DNA of 28,211 nucleotides, from positions 1 to 28,211 of the forward strand of contig CAJUPP010000049.1 in the NCBI GenBank assembly GCA_910588325.1. The letters are read 5' to 3'. The notes under the pieces were generated by a model. The model did not search any database. It saw nothing but the letters and a program-made list of their open reading frames with translations, and was not told the DNA's origin. Both the position numbers and the translations under genes were made by a program. Positions 26,073 to 28,211 of this stretch are shown here, one piece after another; the first letter of the stretch is position 1, and each line of letters opens with the position of its first letter. The DNA comes from an uncultured Hungatella sp. GTDB taxonomy: Bacteria; Bacillota; Clostridia; Lachnospirales; Lachnospiraceae.

Positions 26073-26272
26073 AACTATATCCGAAGGAAGAATTGTATCG
26101 GGAGATGGCGTTTATCTCGTATTATTTTCACTGGGGCAGAGAGGAAGTTATGGGACTTGACCATATGAGCAGGAGAAAATGGTGCGGTGAGATATCGCAG
26201 ATTAATCAGAGTTTGAATCCCTCCAAAAAAGAGAAGGAAAAGAGTATTTTGGAGATGAAGGCTTCAAGGTAG
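26069..26272 (+). CDS. DUF6760-like small CIS protein, no ordinary start codon
   Basis: The frame open from 26042 to 26272 encodes LYPKEELYREMAFISYYFHW, then EEVMGLDHMSRRKWCGEISQ and a Lys-rich tail. This matches the small DUF6760 proteins found between tube genes in CIS clusters (family recalled, role unknown). No ATG, GTG or TTG precedes the conserved LYPKEELY block; the first are TTG 26093 and ATG 26105, both inside it and with poor ribosome-site spacing. The listed start is an ATA at 26069. More likely the region is read by -1 frameshifting from the chaperone gene, giving a product of about 187 aa. The gene is 60 bases before the next start. Confidence 0.7.
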   Translation: MKLYPKEELYREMAFISYYFHWGREEVMGLDHMSRRKWCGEISQINQSLNPSKKEKEKSILEMKASR

Positions 26273-26332
26273 AGAAGAGGAAGGCTTTTAGGCAGGATGG
26301 AAATGGGCTGGAGTTGGAAAGGTTGATGGAAT

Positions 26333-28039
26333 ATGGCGTATACGACGGCAGATTCGGGGAATATTTTTGTCCGGAATTATGGAAAGAATCCGGCGGTGAA
26401 TTTTAATTTTATGCTTCGTGTAGAGGGAGTGTATGACCTGCCCTGCAGGTCGGTTCGTGCTTTTCAGAGGGAGAATGAGTATGAACTGATTCAGGAGGGC
26501 GGGCTTAATGACTATGTCCATATGCGGCGTAAGCCTATTTCGAAACCGTTTACGTTTCAGGTGGAAAGGTATGTGGGAGTGGATATTCTGGATCCGCTGA
26601 CCAGCGGCACGGATCTGGTGCTGCCGGTGATTTTGTTTGTCAACCGGTATTCGGTGTACGGGGATTTTCTTCCGGTCCGTATGTATGTTTTTACAGGATG
26701 TACGGTGATGGCAAAGGAATATGGGGAGCTGAACGCGGAGAAAAGCGGGCTTTTGACGGAGACAACCACCATCGCATACAGGGAGATGGCGTGTATGGAA
26801 AATATCGCCGGAAGCTTCCTGATGGAGGAACCCTGGCGGTTCCATGATAAGGATAAAAAGGGAAATGGAAAGCAGTCGGCCAGACATGGTACTACCTGGT
26901 TTAATACTGTGGAGATGGATAAGGAAGGCAATGAGAGAGTAGGAAGGACATCCGTTAATGATGAGGAACCTGTGCTTAAGGATTTTATGGCCAGGGCAAA
27001 GAAATGGAGCATGAAAACCGGCCAGTCGGCTGACGGGAAGCCGGTGAGCAATACTGTGCCTATGGCGGCAGTGGAGCCGGCAAATCAGAAATCAAAGAAA
27101 GAGATGGAGGCCGCTGCCAAAAAGTGGAAGTATACGGAAGGCGGCAAGGAGAATCATCAGCCTATGCGGTCTGTACAGCCGGTGAATCAGAAGACAAAGA
27201 AGGAATTGGAAAAAAACGCCAGGAAATGGGAGTTTAAGGCGGATAATATAGAGCCTATGGCAGCAGCAGAGCCAAAGGGGCAGAAGACCAGAGAAGAGAT
27301 GGAAGCTGTTGCCAGGAAGTGGAATTACAGGGTGGATGGGAAAGAGAATCATAAGCCTATGGCAGCGGTAGAGCCGGATGGGCAGAAGTCCAAGGAGCAG
27401 ATGGAAGGAAATTCCAAAAAATGGGATTTCAAGACAGGAGGAACAAAGCCAATGGCGGCGGTGCAGCCGGAGGGCCAGAAGTCCAGAGCGGACATGGAAA
27501 AAGGCGCTAAGAAGTGGGAATTCAAGGCAGATAACATAGAGCCTATGGCAGCGGTAGAGCCGGAAGGCCAGAAGTCCAAGTCTGAGATGGAAGGAAATGC
27601 CAAAAGGTGGGAATTCAAGGCGGATAACACAGAGCCTATGGCAGCGGTAGAGCCGGAAGGCCAGAAGTCCAAGAAGGAAATGGAAGGAAATGCCCAGAAG
27701 TGGGAGTTCAAGGCAGGAGGAACAAAGCCAATGGCGGCGGTGCAGCCGGAAGGCCAGAAGTCCAAGTCTGAGATGGAAGGAAATGCCAAAAGGTGGGAAT
27801 TCAAGGCAGATAACACGGAACCTATGTCAGCGGTAGAGCCGGAGGGCCAGAAGTCCAAGGAACAGATGGAAGGAAATGCCCAAAAGTGGGACTTTAGGAC
27901 AGGGGGCACAAAGCCAATGGCGGCGGTGCAGCCGGAAGGCCAGAAGTCCAAATCGGCCATGGAGAGCAGTGCCAAGAAGTGGCCTCCTACCCGCAGTGCG
28001 GCTGATGTGGCGGCATTTTTGAAAAAGGGAAACAAGTAG
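26333..28039 (+). CDS. Second gp19-like tube protein with ten C-terminal tandem repeats
   Basis: The protein is 568 aa. Residues 1 to about 165 form a gp19-like tube domain (NFNFMLRVEGVYDLPCRSVR, KPFTFQVERYVG, LDPLTSGTDL, then a closing strand pair with GCTVMAKEYGELNAEKSG). This is typical of the second, baseplate-proximal tube protein of CIS, which usually ends near 150-170 aa. A charged linker (about 170-242) leads to ten repeats from residue 243. The consensus is PMAAVEPEGQKSKSEMEGNA followed by KKWEFKADNTE; most units are 31 aa and two are 34. The protein ends with a short SAADVAAFLKKGNK tail. Each unit has one invariant Trp and many charged residues. The function of the repeats is unknown. 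They could be a lumen-occupying cargo, a docking array for effectors or a length device (inference). Confidence 0.75.
   Translation: MAYTTADSGNIFVRNYGKNPAVNFNFMLRVEGVYDLPCRSVRAFQRENEYELIQEGGLNDYVHMRRKPISKPFTFQVERYVGVDILDPLTSGTDLVLPVILFVNRYSVYGDFLPVRMYVFTGCTVMAKEYGELNAEKSGLLTETTTIAYREMACMENIAGSFLMEEPWRFHDKDKKGNGKQSARHGTTWFNTVEMDKEGNERVGRTSVNDEEPVLKDFMARAKKWSMKTGQSADGKPVSNTVPMAAVEPANQKSKKEMEAAAKKWKYTEGGKENHQPMRSVQPVNQKTKKELEKNARKWEFKADNIEPMAAAEPKGQKTREEMEAVARKWNYRVDGKENHKPMAAVEPDGQKSKEQMEGNSKKWDFKTGGTKPMAAVQPEGQKSRADMEKGAKKWEFKADNIEPMAAVEPEGQKSKSEMEGNAKRWEFKADNTEPMAAVEPEGQKSKKEMEGNAQKWEFKAGGTKPMAAVQPEGQKSKSEMEGNAKRWEFKADNTEPMSAVEPEGQKSKEQMEGNAQKWDFRTGGTKPMAAVQPEGQKSKSAMESSAKKWPPTRSAADVAAFLKKGNK
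27059..28006 (+). repeat. Ten tandem coding repeats of 93 (102) bases
   Basis: Repeat starts fall at 27059, 27161, 27254, 27356, 27449, 27542, 27635, 27728, 27821 and 27914. Units 1 and 3 are 102 bases, the others 93; the last is partial. Units 4-9 are the most alike, and the endings GGTK and ADNxE recur in a pattern suggesting that blocks of units were duplicated together. Homology of this kind favours copy-number change by recombination. Confidence 0.9.
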
Positions 28040-28139
28040 GCGGATTATATAGCCAGACAAGATATTCGTTAAGAAGAGGAAGAATTAAACCATGTACTCT
28101 CGGAATCTCTCTTGTACCTGCCTTTGCGGCTGATTTTCC

Positions 28140-28206
28140 GTCCTATGCACCGGGGATTAATCAACGTACGTTCCACGTACGCCTCATAAATTTATGCACA
28201 TAGGAC
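28140..28206. repeat. Palindrome-rich element at the window end
   Basis: Outer arms GTCCTATG (28140-28147) and CATAGGAC (28199-28206) enclose GATTAATC (28155-28162), CGTACGT-tcc-ACGTACG (28165-28181) and CATAAATTTATG (28185-28196). It lies 101 bases after the repeat-protein stop codon. No gene is seen between 28040 and the window end. Confidence 0.5.
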
Positions 28207-28211
28207 AAAAA

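Noticed and set aside
27059..28006. Regular 93-base repeats as a CRISPR array
   Set aside because: Whole units are similar with no unique spacers, and they stay in one open frame that continues a tube-like gene.
27349..28035. Long minus-strand frame opposite the repeats (228 codons)
   Set aside because: It mirrors the repeats of the plus-strand gene, has no ribosome site or family match, and is a by-product of the coding repeats.
21120..28039. Temperate phage or diffocin-type prophage remnant instead of a CIS
   Set aside because: DUF4255, DUF4280 and DUF6760 genes are CIS hallmarks, and no capsid, portal, terminase, integrase or lysis gene is seen. Downstream sequence would settle it.

Overview
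The window looks like chromosomal DNA of an anaerobic, Gram-positive gut-type Clostridium, most likely a Lachnospiraceae relative (inference). The evidence is the moderate GC content, strong AAGGAGG-type ribosome sites, the atpZ-atpI-atpBEFHAGDC order with a sodium-type c subunit, a YitT protein, and remnants of a DUF1703/PDDEXK_9 gene of the kind that is multicopy in that group. No rRNA, tRNA, integrase or CRISPR array was seen.

Region 1 (1-1823) is a decayed flank. It holds the end of an OmpR-type response regulator broken in a poly-G run, a truncated and frameshifted AAA/PDDEXK_9 remnant, and an intact YitT-family membrane protein. Region 2 (2076-9434) is a complete F-type ATP synthase operon. 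It has a near-consensus promoter, the accessory genes atpZ and atpI, all eight structural genes, and a hairpin terminator. The c subunit carries the Na+ ligand set (Q31, V62, E64, T65, T66, Y69), so the enzyme is probably Na+-coupled.

Region 3 (9733 to the window end) is the unusual part: the proximal half of a contractile injection system (CIS, phage-tail-like). Recognisable parts are a DUF4255/Pvc16-type tail-terminator protein, a DUF4280 PAAR-like tip protein, a sheath, a tube, a Mu gp41-type tail assembly chaperone, a DUF6760 protein, and a second tube-like protein with ten C-terminal 31-34-residue repeats. Baseplate, spike, tape-measure and AAA+ ATPase genes are not in the window and would be expected further downstream.

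Ahead of the structural genes lies a co-directional block of envelope proteins. It comprises a 601-aa protein with a CIS-associated N-terminal motif and an Ig-like end, a single-pass pseudokinase-like protein, a four-TM sensor with a HAMP-like linker and a degenerate cyclase fold, a TM-anchored MORN-repeat protein, a secreted TolC-like helical protein, and an anchored coiled-coil protein with a Gly/Ser/Thr-rich linker and a Cu-amine-oxidase-N-like end. Gene spacing is tight (ATGA and TAATG overlaps). The simplest reading is that this block anchors, senses for or triggers an envelope-attached CIS in a monoderm cell. That role is inference, and I know of no described equivalent.

The CIS genes also carry non-coding structure. 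There are three degenerate 17-bp tandem repeats upstream of the cluster, hairpins before the 251-aa gene, an inverted repeat between sheath and tube, a 197-nt near-palindrome after the tube, and an A AAT TTT slippery site at the chaperone/DUF6760 junction. The last suggests a programmed -1 frameshift like those of phage tail chaperones.
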